DNA from: Pelagibacterium nitratireducens
GTDB taxonomy: Bacteria > Pseudomonadota > Alphaproteobacteria > Rhizobiales > Devosiaceae
Direction: 5' to 3'
Assembly (NCBI RefSeq): GCF_037044555.1
Contig: NZ_CP146275.1
Span: forward strand, 1,282,501 to 1,346,500
DNA length: 64,000 nt
Part shown: one piece after another, positions 33,953-46,825 of the stretch
Numbering within the stretch: the stretch's first letter is position 1
Layout: each line of letters starts with the position of its first letter
Notes under the pieces: generated by a model
Database searches by the model: none
Seen by the model: only the letters and a program-made list of their open reading frames with translations
Told to the model about the DNA's origin: nothing
Program-made: the position numbers and the translations under genes

Positions 33953-34033
33953 ATGAACCATGGGTTGCGATATGCCGCAAAAGCCGATCGTTTACGATGC
34001 CCCCACCCCTCAGCCACGGGCCAGCGACGCTGA
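33953..34033 (+). CDS. Possible overlapping leader ORF at the glgP start
   Basis: ATG 33953 is the start best spaced from the GGGGAGG ribosome site (33939-33945) but opens a 26-codon frame (MNHGLRYAAKADRL...) that is not that of glgP. The glgP frame begins at ATG 33960 or 33972. It may be a decoy or a translational-coupling leader; there is no protein-level support. Confidence 0.3.
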   Translation: MNHGLRYAAKADRLRCPHPSATGQRR

Positions 34034-36440
34034 AACGCTTCGCAACGAAATCCTCGAAAAGCTGACCTATGCCGTTGGCAAGGACCCGATTGTCGCGCGC
34101 CGCACGGACTGGCTGACCGCGACCATCCTGACCATACGCGACCGGATCATCGACCAGTGGATGGAGTCGACGCGCGATACCTGGCGGACATCGCAAAAGC
34201 GCGTCTACTACCTCAGCCTCGAATTTCTGATCGGGCGGCTGATGCGTGACGCCGTGTCCAATCTCGGCATGATGGAGCCGATACGCGAGGCGCTGGCCTC
34301 GTTCAATGTCGATCTGGACGAATTGATCGAGCGCGAGCCCGACGCGGCGCTCGGCAATGGCGGTCTTGGCCGTCTGGCCGCCTGTTTTCTTGAATCGATG
34401 TCGACGATCAAGGTGCCCGCCTATGGCTATGGCATCCGCTATGTCCACGGGCTTTTCCGCCAGGAAATGAGCGATGGCTGGCAGGTCGAATTGCCCGAAG
34501 ACTGGCTTGCACACGGCAATCCATGGGAATTCGAGCGTCGCGAAAGCGCTTACGAGATCGGGTTCGGCGGATCGGTCGAGCCGGTCACCCAGCCCGATGG
34601 CAGCGTGCGGCAGGTCTGGCATCCGGCCGAACATCTCAATGCGGTGGCCTTCGATACACCGGTCGTGGGGTGGCGCGGCGCGCGGGTGAATACCCTGCGC
34701 CTTTGGAGCGCCCAGCCGATCGATCCGCTGCTGCTCGACCGCTTCAATTCGGGCGACCATATCGGGGCGCTGGAAGAAAGCGCCAAGGCTGTCTCGATCA
34801 CCCGCGTGCTCTATCCCGCCGACTCCACGCCGGCCGGTCAGGAATTGCGGCTGCGGCAGGAGTTTTTCTTTTCCTCGGCCTCGCTGCAGGACATCGTACG
34901 CCGCCATCTCCAGCAATATGGAGATCTGGGCTCGCTGCCCGACAAGGTGGCCATCCAGCTCAACGACACCCATCCGGCGATTTCGATTGCCGAAATGATG
35001 CGTATCCTGATGGACGTGCAGGGGCTGAGCTGGAACGAAGCCTGGAAGCTGACCAAGGGCATTTTCTCCTACACCAACCACACGCTGTTGCCCGAGGCTC
35101 TGGAAACATGGCCCGTGGCGCTGCTCGAGCGGCTCTTGCCGCGCCAGATGCAGATTGCCTATGCCATAAACGCCATGGTGCTCGAGGAAGCGCGCGAAAA
35201 AGGGCTCGATGACTCCCGGATCGCGGCGATTTCCCTGATCGACGAGAATGGTGGCCGTCGGTTGCGTATGGGGCAGCTGGCGTTTGTGGGGTCCCATTCG
35301 ATCAACGGGGTTTCCGCCCTGCATACCGAATTGATGAAGCAGACGGTGTTTGCCGATCTGCACAAACTCTACCCCGACCGCATCAACAACAAGACCAATG
35401 GTGTCACGCCACGCCGCTGGCTGATGCAGTGCAATCCGGCGCTGACCCGGCTGATTTCCGAGCGCATCGGCCCCGATTTCAAGGACGATATCGAACAGCT
35501 CATCAAGCTCGACGTGCATGCCGAGGACAAGTCGTTCCAGGACCAGTTCGCAGCCGTCAAGCGTGGCAACAAGGAACGCCTTGCGGCGCTCATCAAGGAG
35601 CGGGCAGGGGTCACGGTCTCGCCCGATGCGCTGTTTGATATCCAGATCAAGCGCATCCATGAATACAAGCGCCAATTGCTCAACATCATGGAAGCGGTGG
35701 CGCAGTACAACATGATCCGCGCCCATCCCGAAAAGCGCTGGGTGCCGCGGGTCAAGGTCTTCGCGGGCAAGGCGGCGCCCAGTTACTGGAACGCCAAGCT
35801 CATCATCAAGCTCATCAACGACGTTGCCAAGGTCATCAACAACGACCCCGCCGTGCGTGGGCTCTTGAAGGTGGTGTTCCTGCCCAATTACAACGTGTCG
35901 CTGGCCGAAACCATTATCCCGGCCGCCGATCTGTCCGAACAGATTTCCACCGCCGGCATGGAAGCCTCGGGGACCGGGAACATGAAGTTTGCGCTCAACG
36001 GGGCCTTGACCATCGGCACCATGGATGGGGCCAATGTCGAGATGCGCGAGCGGTTGGGGCCGGAAAACATTGTTATTTTCGGAATGACCTCGGACGAGGT
36101 CGATGACGTCCGGGCTCAGAACCGGCCGCCGCGCGAATTGATCGAAGCCAGTCAATCGTTGCGCGAGGTCATCGAAGCGATCGGGTCGGGAGTGTTTTCG
36201 CCCGACGACCGGGCGCGCTATCGCGCCCTGATGGATGGGCTTTACGACCATGACTGGTTCATGGTGGCGCGCGATTTCGACGCCTATTGCGCCGCGCAGC
36301 GCAAGGTCGATACGTTCTGGAACGACCGCACGGTCTGGAACGCCATGGCGATCCGCAATACAGCGAGAATGGCCTGGTTTTCCTCGGATCGCACGATCCG
36401 TGAATATGCCGACGATATCTGGGGAGCGCCGCACATCTGA
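33960..36440 (+). CDS. glgP: Glycogen/starch phosphorylase
   Basis: 826 aa, normal family length. It releases glucose-1-phosphate from alpha-1,4-glucan. Visible family signatures include KRVYYLSLEFLIGR, ALGNGGLGRLAACFLES, the IHEYKRQLLN segment and the PLP lysine in EASGTGNMKF (Lys about 676) followed by NGALTIGTMDGANVE. First gene of a glycogen operon containing glgB, glgC, glgA, pgm and glgX, so breakdown and synthesis are encoded together. The start is 33960 or 33972 (MPQKPIVYD); the ribosome site is far from both. Confidence 0.95.
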   Translation: MGCDMPQKPIVYDAPTPQPRASDAETLRNEILEKLTYAVGKDPIVARRTDWLTATILTIRDRIIDQWMESTRDTWRTSQKRVYYLSLEFLIGRLMRDAVSNLGMMEPIREALASFNVDLDELIEREPDAALGNGGLGRLAACFLESMSTIKVPAYGYGIRYVHGLFRQEMSDGWQVELPEDWLAHGNPWEFERRESAYEIGFGGSVEPVTQPDGSVRQVWHPAEHLNAVAFDTPVVGWRGARVNTLRLWSAQPIDPLLLDRFNSGDHIGALEESAKAVSITRVLYPADSTPAGQELRLRQEFFFSSASLQDIVRRHLQQYGDLGSLPDKVAIQLNDTHPAISIAEMMRILMDVQGLSWNEAWKLTKGIFSYTNHTLLPEALETWPVALLERLLPRQMQIAYAINAMVLEEAREKGLDDSRIAAISLIDENGGRRLRMGQLAFVGSHSINGVSALHTELMKQTVFADLHKLYPDRINNKTNGVTPRRWLMQCNPALTRLISERIGPDFKDDIEQLIKLDVHAEDKSFQDQFAAVKRGNKERLAALIKERAGVTVSPDALFDIQIKRIHEYKRQLLNIMEAVAQYNMIRAHPEKRWVPRVKVFAGKAAPSYWNAKLIIKLINDVAKVINNDPAVRGLLKVVFLPNYNVSLAETIIPAADLSEQISTAGMEASGTGNMKFALNGALTIGTMDGANVEMRERLGPENIVIFGMTSDEVDDVRAQNRPPRELIEASQSLREVIEAIGSGVFSPDDRARYRALMDGLYDHDWFMVARDFDAYCAAQRKVDTFWNDRTVWNAMAIRNTARMAWFSSDRTIREYADDIWGAPHI

Positions 36441-36460
36441 CGATTTGACTGCGGGACGCC

Positions 36461-36485
36461 GGAACTTGGGGGTCTCCGGCGGGTT
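36461..36485 (+). promoter_or_regulatory. Near-match EcfG promoter before glgB
   Basis: GGAAC (36461-36465), 16 bases, GGTT (36482-36485): one mismatch from CGTT, 48 bases before glgB. It partly overlaps a hairpin GCCGGA/TCCGGC (36458-36480) in the 92-base glgP-glgB gap. Weak evidence. Confidence 0.3.
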
Positions 36486-36532
36486 CATAACAAACAGACT
36501 GATGCACCGACATCAGAGGGGGAGTAGAGCAC

Positions 36533-38734
36533 TTGGCAAAAAAGCAGTCCGGATGGCAGGCCGATCCCAAACAGATCGCTCGGGTGGTGAGTGGACAACA
36601 CGACGACCCTTTCGCGATTTTGGGCCTGCACGAGAGTGAGGGCCAATGGGTCGCCCGTGCACTCGTGCCTCACGCCCAATGGGCCGAGGTGCGCACACTC
36701 GATGGCAAGCCCCTGGGAAAGCTTGAAAAACGGGACGATGCGGGCTTTTTTGAAGGTCCGGTGACCATAGACCGTTTTCAACCCGTACTGTACCATGCCG
36801 GCAATGACGGGGGCGAGTGGGATGTGATCGATCCCTATTCGTTTGGCCCGGTGCTCGGCCCGATGGACGACTATTACATCGGCGAGGGATCCCATCTGCG
36901 CCTGTTCGACAAGATGGGCGCCCACTTCATGACATTCGAGGGCGTGGAGGGCACCCATTTTGCCGTCTGGGCACCCAATGCGCGGCGCGTTTCGGTTGTC
37001 GGCTCGTTCAACGATTGGGACGGGCGACGCCACGCCATGCGGCTGCGCAACCAGATCGGCATCTGGGAAATTTTCGTGCCCGGCGTCACGCCAGGCGCGC
37101 AATACAAATACGAGATCATCGGCAAGGAGGGCAATCTCCTGCCGCTCAAGGCCGATCCGTATGCGCAGCAATCGGAGATGCGGCCAAAAACCGCTTCGGT
37201 GGTGGCTGACCCGACCCCGTTTGCCTGGACCGACCAGGCGTATATGGAAGCGCGCAAATCGCGCGACTACCGCCACGAACCGATGAGCGTTTACGAGGTG
37301 CATCTGGGCTCCTGGCGCAAGCGGCCCGATGGCGGGTTCTTGAGCTATGAGCAGCTTGCCGAGCAATTGGTGCCCTATGCCGCCGATATGGGCTTTACCC
37401 ATATCGAGTTGCTGCCGATTTCCGAGCACCCTTACGATCCGAGCTGGGGCTATCAGCCGACGGGGCTTTATGCGCCCACCGCACGGTTCGGGGATCCGGC
37501 CGGGTTTGCCCGGTTTGTCGATGCAGCGCACAATGCGGGGCTGGGGATCATTCTCGATTGGGTGCCCGCCCATTTCCCGACCGACGAGCACGGGCTGGCC
37601 AAGTTCGATGGCACCGCGCTCTACGAGCACGCCGATCCGCGTCAGGGCTATCACCCGGACTGGAACACGGCGATCTACAATTTCGGGCGCAAGGAAGTCT
37701 CGAGCTTTCTCACCAACAATGCGCTCTACTGGCTGGAAAGGTTCCACATCGACGGGCTGCGGGTCGATGCGGTGGCCTCCATGCTCTATCTCGATTATTC
37801 GCGCCAGCCGGGCCAGTGGGTGCCCAACAGTCAGGGCGGCAACGAGAATATCGAAGCGATCGCCTTTCTCCAGCGCGTCAACGCCGAAACCTACGGCCAC
37901 CACCCCGGCACCTTCACCGTGGCCGAGGAATCGACGAGCTGGCCGGGGGTGACCGCGCCGACCTATGCCAAGGGTCTGGGGTTCGGGTTCAAGTGGAATA
38001 TGGGCTTCATGAACGACACGCTGCGCTACATGCAGCGCGAGCCGATCCACCGCCGCTTCCACCACCATGACCTGACCTTCGGGCTGCTCTACGCCTTTTC
38101 GGAAAATTTCACGCTGCCGCTGAGCCATGACGAAGTGGTGCATGGCAAGGGGTCGCTGCTCTCCAAGATGCCGGGCGACGACTGGCAGAAGTTTGCCAAC
38201 CTTCGCGCCTATTATGCCTTCATGTGGGGGTATCCGGGCAAGAAGCTGTTGTTCATGGGCCAGGAATTTGCCCAGCGCGAAGAGTGGAGCGAGGCCCATG
38301 CGCTCGACTGGTGGCTGCTCGATGCGCCATCTCACGAAGGCATAAGGCGGCTGATTTCCGACCTCAATACCGTCTATCGCGAACTGCCGGCGCTGCATGG
38401 ACGCGATTGCGAGCCCGAAGGGTTCGAGTGGATCATTGCCAACGATCAGGCCAATTCGGTGCTGGCCTGGGTGCGCAAAGCTCCCGATGCGGCCCCTGTG
38501 GTGGTCATCACCAATCTGACCCCCGTGCCGCGCGAAAAATACCGGCTGCCCATGCCTGCCGCCGGGCGGTGGGTCGAGCGCATCAATACCGACGCGGGCT
38601 GGTATGCGGGGTCCAACACGGGCAATCAGGGTGTGGTCAGCGCAACCAAAGGCAATGAATTCGGTTATCCGGCAACGGCAGAGATCGTTCTGCCGCCGCT
38701 GTCGACCCTCATCCTGCAATTTGAGCCGGGATAG
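36533..38734 (+). CDS. glgB: 1,4-alpha-glucan branching enzyme
   Basis: 733 aa. N-terminal carbohydrate-binding segments (about residues 20-230, with [23 protein letters not shown]) precede a GH13 barrel. The catalytic residues are Asp about 412 ([10 protein letters not shown]), Glu about 465 (TVAEEST) and Asp about 533 ([10 protein letters not shown]). It introduces alpha-1,6 branches in glycogen. The start codon is TTG 36533 behind GAGGGGGAG, a rare start that may reduce translation. It follows glgP by 92 bases. Confidence 0.96.
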   Translation: MAKKQSGWQADPKQIARVVSGQHDDPFAILGLHESEGQWVARALVPHAQWAEVRTLDGKPLGKLEKRDDAGFFEGPVTIDRFQPVLYHAGNDGGEWDVIDPYSFGPVLGPMDDYYIGEGSHLRLFDKMGAHFMTFEGVEGTHFAVWAPNARRVSVVGSFNDWDGRRHAMRLRNQIGIWEIFVPGVTPGAQYKYEIIGKEGNLLPLKADPYAQQSEMRPKTASVVADPTPFAWTDQAYMEARKSRDYRHEPMSVYEVHLGSWRKRPDGGFLSYEQLAEQLVPYAADMGFTHIELLPISEHPYDPSWGYQPTGLYAPTARFGDPAGFARFVDAAHNAGLGIILDWVPAHFPTDEHGLAKFDGTALYEHADPRQGYHPDWNTAIYNFGRKEVSSFLTNNALYWLERFHIDGLRVDAVASMLYLDYSRQPGQWVPNSQGGNENIEAIAFLQRVNAETYGHHPGTFTVAEESTSWPGVTAPTYAKGLGFGFKWNMGFMNDTLRYMQREPIHRRFHHHDLTFGLLYAFSENFTLPLSHDEVVHGKGSLLSKMPGDDWQKFANLRAYYAFMWGYPGKKLLFMGQEFAQREEWSEAHALDWWLLDAPSHEGIRRLISDLNTVYRELPALHGRDCEPEGFEWIIANDQANSVLAWVRKAPDAAPVVVITNLTPVPREKYRLPMPAAGRWVERINTDAGWYAGSNTGNQGVVSATKGNEFGYPATAEIVLPPLSTLILQFEPG

Positions 38735-38795
38735 GCAAAAAAAGGAAAACGCCACCGGAGAGGGACCAGCCGGAGGTGCAACAAAGGAGAGGATC

Positions 38796-40063
38796 ATGGT
38801 CGACAAGAAGAACCCGGCGCCCCTTGCCCGTGATGCCATGGCCTATGTGCTGGCCGGTGGGCGCGGCACGCGGCTCATGGAACTGACCGACCGGCGCGCC
38901 AAGCCGGCGGTCTATTTCGGGGGAAAGTCGCGCATCATCGATTTTGCGCTGTCCAATGCCATCAATTCGGGCATCCGCCGCATTTCGGTGGCCACGCAAT
39001 ATCAGGCGCACAGCCTGATCCGGCACCTGCAACGCGGCTGGAACTTTTTGCGTACCGAACGCAACGAGAGCTTCGACATCCTGCCGGCCAGCCAGCGGGT
39101 GGCCGAGGACATGTGGTATGCGGGAACGGCGGACGCGGTCTATCAGAACATCGACATCATCGACGACTACAACACCAAATACATCGTTATCCTGGCCGGC
39201 GACCACGTCTACAAGATGGATTACGAGCTCATGCTGCGCCAGCACGTGGACACGGGGGCGGATGTGACGGTGGGGTGTCTCGAAGTGCCCTCGCGGGAAG
39301 CTTCGGCCTTCGGGGTGATGCATGTGGACGGGCGCGACCGGATCGTCGAGTTCATGGAAAAGCCCAAGGATCCGCCCTCGATCCCCGACAAGCCCGGTAT
39401 CTCGCTCGCCTCGATGGGCATTTACGTGTTCGAGACCAAATTCCTGATGGACCAGTTGCGCCGCGACGCGGCAACCGAGGGGTCCAGTCGCGATTTCGGC
39501 AAGGACATCATCCCCCATATCGTTGCCAATGGCACCGCCTGGGCGCACCGGTTTCCGCGCTCCTGCGTGCGCTCGGAACACGAACAGGTATCCTACTGGA
39601 AGGATGTGGGGACGATCGATGCTTATTGGGAAGCCAATATCGATCTCACCGATATCACCCCCCAGCTCGATCTCTACGACCGGGAATGGCCGATCTGGAC
39701 GCACGCGGAAATCACCCCGCCGGCCAAGTTCGTCCACGATATCGACGGGCGGCGCGGGCAGGCCATTTCCTCGCTCGTTTCGGGCGATTGTATCGTTTCG
39801 GGCGCGCAGTTGCGGCGCACGCTGCTGGCGACGGGGGCGCGGGTCAATTCCTATTCCGAGCTCAACGAAGCTGTTGTCCTGCCCCAATGCACCATCGGGC
39901 GCGGCGTGCGCCTCAACAAGGTGGTGGTCGATGCGCGGGTGGAAATTCCCGAAGGGCTCGTGGTCGGCGAAGACCCCGAGTTCGACGCGAAATGGTTCCG
40001 CCGCACCGAAAGCGGTGTCACCCTGATTACCCAGCCCATGATCAACAGACTCGTTGCCTCGAA

Positions 40064-40067
<4 letters not shown>
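38796..40067 (+). CDS. glgC: Glucose-1-phosphate adenylyltransferase
   Basis: 423 aa. The N-terminal nucleotidyltransferase motif [21 protein letters not shown] is intact; further on are [25 protein letters not shown] and [12 protein letters not shown]-terminal beta-helix part completes the enzyme. It makes ADP-glucose, the committed step in glycogen synthesis, and is normally allosterically controlled. The start at 38796 follows AAAGGAGAGG; a longer frame to 38604 overlaps glgB. The stop overlaps the glgA start. Confidence 0.96.
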
Positions 40068-43137
<3,070 letters not shown>

Positions 43138-43151
43138 CGGAAAGTCCCTCA

Positions 43152-45170
43152 ATGTCATCAGACAAGCAGCCTGCTTCACCCGCCCCTCTCGGTGCGACGG
43201 TGACCGATACCGGTGTGGATTTCGGGGTTTATTCGGAGACCGCCGAAGCGATCTGGGTGTGCCTGTTCGACGATCAGGACGAGGAGACCGACCGGGTCGA
43301 GATGAGCCGGGGCGATGGCAATCGCTGGTCGGTTCATATCGATGGGATCGGGGCAAACGCCAGCTACGGCCTGCGGGCCGATGGAAAATACGATCCGGCG
43401 CAGGGCTATTATTTCGATCCCAACAAGCTCTTGGTCGACCCTTACGCACGGCGCATCGACAGGACGTTCGTGCGCAGCCCGAAACTGCGGCTGGCGCGCG
43501 ATGAATCGGTCGATACCGCGCCCCTGGTGCCCAAGGCGCTGGTGCAGGGGCCGGTTGTCGAAACCGATTTCGAGCCCGATCCCGCACGGCCCAATTTCAT
43601 TTACGAACTCAACGTTCGCCCCTTCACCATGCGCCATCCTTCGGTGCAGGGACCGCTGCGGGGAACGCTGGCGGGGATGACGACGGGCTATGTCATCGAC
43701 CATCTCAAGCATCTCGGCGTCGATGTTGTCGAGTTGATGCCGATTGCCGGGTGGATCGATGACGGGCATCTGCCCTCGCTGGGCCTGACCAACGTGTGGG
43801 GCTACAACCCCATCACCTATTTCGCCACCGATCCGCGGATCATTCCGCGCGGGCCGCAATCGCTGCGCCATATGGTCGAGACCTATCGCGAGGCGGGGAT
43901 CAGGGTGGTGCTCGATGTGGTTTACAACCACACCGGCGAAGGGGATTCCCAGGGGCCGGTCATTTCGATGAAGGGGCTCGATGCGCTGACCTATTACCGC
44001 CATGTGGAGGCGGATGGCGCAATGGCACTGGTCAATGATGCGGGCACCGGCAACACGCTGCGCTGCGATCATCCGGCGGTGCAGGATCTGGTGATCGACA
44101 GTTTGCGCTATTGGGTGACCGAATTCGGGATCGCCGGCTTCCGGTTCGATCTGGCGACGGTTCTGGGGCGCTCGCTGGACGGGTTCTCGCGCGATGCCGA
44201 ACTGCTCGAGCGCATCAGGACCGACGACATCCTCAAAGACTGCTTGTTGATCGCCGAGCCGTGGGATCCGGGGCCGGGCGGCTATCACGTCGGCCAGTTC
44301 GGCGAACCGTTCATTGAATGGAACGACCAGTACCGCGACACGGTGCGGAAATTCTGGCGCGGCGAGGACCATATGATCGGAGCGCTCGCCGGCAAGGTCG
44401 CCGGATCGGCCGACCAGTTCAACCATGACGGGCGCAAGCCTTCGGCCAGCGTCAATTTCCTTGCCGCCCATGACGGGTTCACGCTTGGCGATCTGGTTTC
44501 GTATGAAAACAAGCACAATGACGCCAATGGCGAGGACAACCGCGACGGGCACAACGCCAACTACTCATGGAACAACGGCGCCGAGGGCGAGACCGATGAC
44601 GAGGCGATAAATACCGCCCGCCGCAATGACGTAAGGGCTCTGCTGGCCACGCTTTTCGTCTCCCATGGCTCACTCATGCTAACGGCCGGCGACGAGTTCG
44701 GCCGCACCCAGGGCGGCAACAACAACGCCTACGCACAGGACAACGAGATCACCTGGCTGGACTGGGAAAATGCCGATGGAGACCTTGTCAACTTCGTTGC
44801 CAGCCTGTCCGAAATGCGTCGCAACCATCCGGCCTTCAGGAGCGACAAATTCCTGACCGGGGAAAAAACCGACGGGTTCAAGGATGTCATGTGGGTTCGC
44901 CCCGACGGTGCTGAAATGACCGACAAGGATTGGAACCGCGCCGATTCCGGGGTCCTGGGCATGTTCCTGCACGAGGAGGGCGAGGTCCTTCTCGTCTGGT
45001 TCAACAGGCTGCGCGAGGAAATCGAGGTCGCTCTGCCACCCGAGCAGGGGCTCCGTTTCGAAGTGGCGCTGGTCTCGGCCATCGATAACCGGATTACGAT
45101 CGAGAATGCCAGTCTCAAACTGCCGCCGCGCAGCGTGGTCATTCTGGCGCACACCAACGGGCAATCGTGA
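43152..45170 (+). CDS. glgX: Glycogen debranching enzyme
   Basis: 672 aa, GH13 isoamylase-type. N-terminal CBM48 (about residues 10-90: GVDFGVYSETAEAIWVCLFD), then the barrel with VVYNHTGEGD, GFRFDLATVLG (nucleophile Asp), LIAEPWDPGPGGY (Glu) and NFLAAHDGFTL (Asp). It removes the short branches left by glgP. Last gene of the operon, 14 bases after pgm. Confidence 0.95.
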   Translation: MSSDKQPASPAPLGATVTDTGVDFGVYSETAEAIWVCLFDDQDEETDRVEMSRGDGNRWSVHIDGIGANASYGLRADGKYDPAQGYYFDPNKLLVDPYARRIDRTFVRSPKLRLARDESVDTAPLVPKALVQGPVVETDFEPDPARPNFIYELNVRPFTMRHPSVQGPLRGTLAGMTTGYVIDHLKHLGVDVVELMPIAGWIDDGHLPSLGLTNVWGYNPITYFATDPRIIPRGPQSLRHMVETYREAGIRVVLDVVYNHTGEGDSQGPVISMKGLDALTYYRHVEADGAMALVNDAGTGNTLRCDHPAVQDLVIDSLRYWVTEFGIAGFRFDLATVLGRSLDGFSRDAELLERIRTDDILKDCLLIAEPWDPGPGGYHVGQFGEPFIEWNDQYRDTVRKFWRGEDHMIGALAGKVAGSADQFNHDGRKPSASVNFLAAHDGFTLGDLVSYENKHNDANGEDNRDGHNANYSWNNGAEGETDDEAINTARRNDVRALLATLFVSHGSLMLTAGDEFGRTQGGNNNAYAQDNEITWLDWENADGDLVNFVASLSEMRRNHPAFRSDKFLTGEKTDGFKDVMWVRPDGAEMTDKDWNRADSGVLGMFLHEEGEVLLVWFNRLREEIEVALPPEQGLRFEVALVSAIDNRITIENASLKLPPRSVVILAHTNGQS

Positions 45171-45509
45171 TCACCTCATTCAGTGTTTCCCCGGCCGATT
45201 GCCGGCGCCGATCGTGATGGAACAATAAACCCGGCGCGGGGTTGTGAATGGGCGACGAGTTCCACGATTCACCCCCGCGTCTCCGACGCATTTGCGATCT
45301 TTTTCAATAGAGCTTGTCATCAACTGCCAGGACGCGATTGCCCGAACGGCGATCGCGCAAATGGCGTTTAACCAATTTAACGCATTGAAAAATATAATAA
45401 AAATCGGAAACTTTAGTTGAGCGGCCTCCGTTACTTCTCCCGATCGCTACAGACGGTCATGGAGCGCCGGCCAAATGGCTGTGCTCTTTTTGAAAAAGGA
45501 GACTGAACA
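45171..45509. other. Non-coding gap between glgX and an acidic secreted protein gene
   Basis: 339 bases. Near the glgX end are short GC-rich inverted repeats (AACCC/GGGTT around 45228-45243) that may terminate the operon. A one-mismatch EcfG promoter (GGAAC 45219-45223, 16 bases, GGTT 45240-45243) overlaps them. A strongly AT-rich stretch at 45362-45418, unusual for this genome, probably holds the promoter of the following gene. No ORF of note. Confidence 0.5.
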
Positions 45510-46109
45510 ATGAATGCTCTTGCCAAGACCCTTCTCGCCGGTGTTGCCGGTGCGGCCCTTCTGACTTCGGCTGCCGTTGCGCAGAATTCGGAGTCCGATG
45601 ACTCCAACACCTCGATCCTCGACGGCGTGACCGATACCGTCGATTCCAGCGTCGACAGCACGGTTGATGCCGTGGACGATGTCACGGGCAATGTGACCAA
45701 TGATCTGGGTGTGTCCGATACGGTCGACGATGTAACCGGTTCGGTGACCGGCGGCGATGTCGACGGTGGCGATGTGACCGGCGGTGACACCTCGGTTGGC
45801 AGCATCGGGACGTTCTCGGATCTGTTGAACGCGATCTCCGCGGGCAATGGCGATGTTTCCGATTTTGCCGATGTCAGCGAAGTCTCGTTCGTCGATGTCG
45901 GCGAGGCGTTCAACGATTTCGACCTCACCGCGCTTAACGACGCCCTTTCGGGCAACGACACCAACATCTCCGATCTCCAGAACGAGATCAGCGGAAATTC
46001 GGCTCTGTCGGATGCGCTGTCGAACAACGACATCGATGTGTCAGATGTCGTCGCTCTCGAGAACCACAATGATGGCTCTTTGACCATCTACACCTACCAG
46101 CAGGACTGA
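45510..46109 (+). CDS. Acidic Asp/Ser/Val-rich secreted protein
   Basis: 199 aa. A clear signal peptide (MNALAKTLLAGVAGAALLTSAAVAQ) is followed by an unusually acidic protein almost free of Lys and Arg. The first half is a degenerate repeat of the form D-x-V-D/T-D (TDTVDSSVDSTVDAVDDVTG). The second half has Asn/Asp-rich helical-looking segments (LTALNDALSGNDTNISDLQN, ALSDALSNNDIDVSDV). No family is recognised. Such composition suits a halophilic or calcium-rich periplasm or an extracellular matrix role, which is inference. A strong ribosome site (AAAAAGGAGA) precedes the start and a terminator follows. Confidence 0.8.
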   Translation: MNALAKTLLAGVAGAALLTSAAVAQNSESDDSNTSILDGVTDTVDSSVDSTVDAVDDVTGNVTNDLGVSDTVDDVTGSVTGGDVDGGDVTGGDTSVGSIGTFSDLLNAISAGNGDVSDFADVSEVSFVDVGEAFNDFDLTALNDALSGNDTNISDLQNEISGNSALSDALSNNDIDVSDVVALENHNDGSLTIYTYQQD

Positions 46110-46130
46110 TACCTGCCGTTAGGGCCAGTC

Positions 46131-46163
46131 GGGGCGCAGCGTTTCGGCGCTGCGCCCCTTTTT
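46131..46163 (+). terminator. Strong Rho-independent terminator
   Basis: Stem GGGGCGCAGCG / CGCTGCGCCCC with a 6-nt loop and five T. It separates the two secreted-protein genes. Confidence 0.93.
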
Positions 46164-46182
46164 CTTTTCCGGGGAATCAAAG

Positions 46183-46812
46183 ATGGAACGAACCATTGTC
46201 CTGGCCGTCGCTGTGCTGATCTTCACCGCTCCGGCCTTCGGGCAGAGGATCGAGTCGGACGGCGGCAATTCAGGGTCGACCGGCTCGGGATTGCTCGGCA
46301 TCGAAACCGAGCGCGACGTTGATGGCGGCCTTACGATCGAGGTGGGCCCCGACGGCGTCGGGATCGAGGCAGACGGTGAGGCGACACTGGGGCCGGACGA
46401 CAGCACACCCACCATTGGCGGTGGTGTGTCGCTCGGTTCGGATGGTCAGACACAAGAAACCGTCGAGAAAGCCGCGGTGAAGGACGAGGTTGCCGCTACG
46501 CCCGGCGCTGCGGTGTTGCCTGAAGCCGATGCCAATGGCGAAAACTGCACCGATAGCGCAGCCTTTGCAGCACAGCTGGAGGCCTTTTTGGAGGAGGAGT
46601 CCAGCGAAACACTGGCCTATATTCAAAGGGTCGATGTCAATGTCTGCGGCTATGACGGTTCGGACGCGCTGCTGGCCCGCCTCAACACGATAGAAGGGGT
46701 GTGGGACGGGCTCGATCACATGGAAATCGAGCCCGAAAGCATCGTTTCGGCCCGCTGGACGGACGATCAGGGGCTTGTGGTCTATATCGAAACGCCCGAA
46801 ATCGCCGACTGA
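46183..46812 (+). CDS. Secreted protein of unknown function
   Basis: 209 aa. Signal peptide MERTIVLAVAVLIFTAPAFG. A Gly/Asp-rich middle (about 25-105: ERDVDGGLTIEVGPDGVGIE) is followed by a compact C-terminal domain (about 115-205) with two cysteines (ENCTDSAAF, VNVCGYDGSDAL) that could form a disulfide. No family recognised. It shares the acidic character and secretion of the upstream gene but has its own transcript start after the terminator. Confidence 0.75.
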   Translation: MERTIVLAVAVLIFTAPAFGQRIESDGGNSGSTGSGLLGIETERDVDGGLTIEVGPDGVGIEADGEATLGPDDSTPTIGGGVSLGSDGQTQETVEKAAVKDEVAATPGAAVLPEADANGENCTDSAAFAAQLEAFLEEESSETLAYIQRVDVNVCGYDGSDALLARLNTIEGVWDGLDHMEIEPESIVSARWTDDQGLVVYIETPEIAD

Positions 46813-46825
46813 TCTTTCAGGCCGA

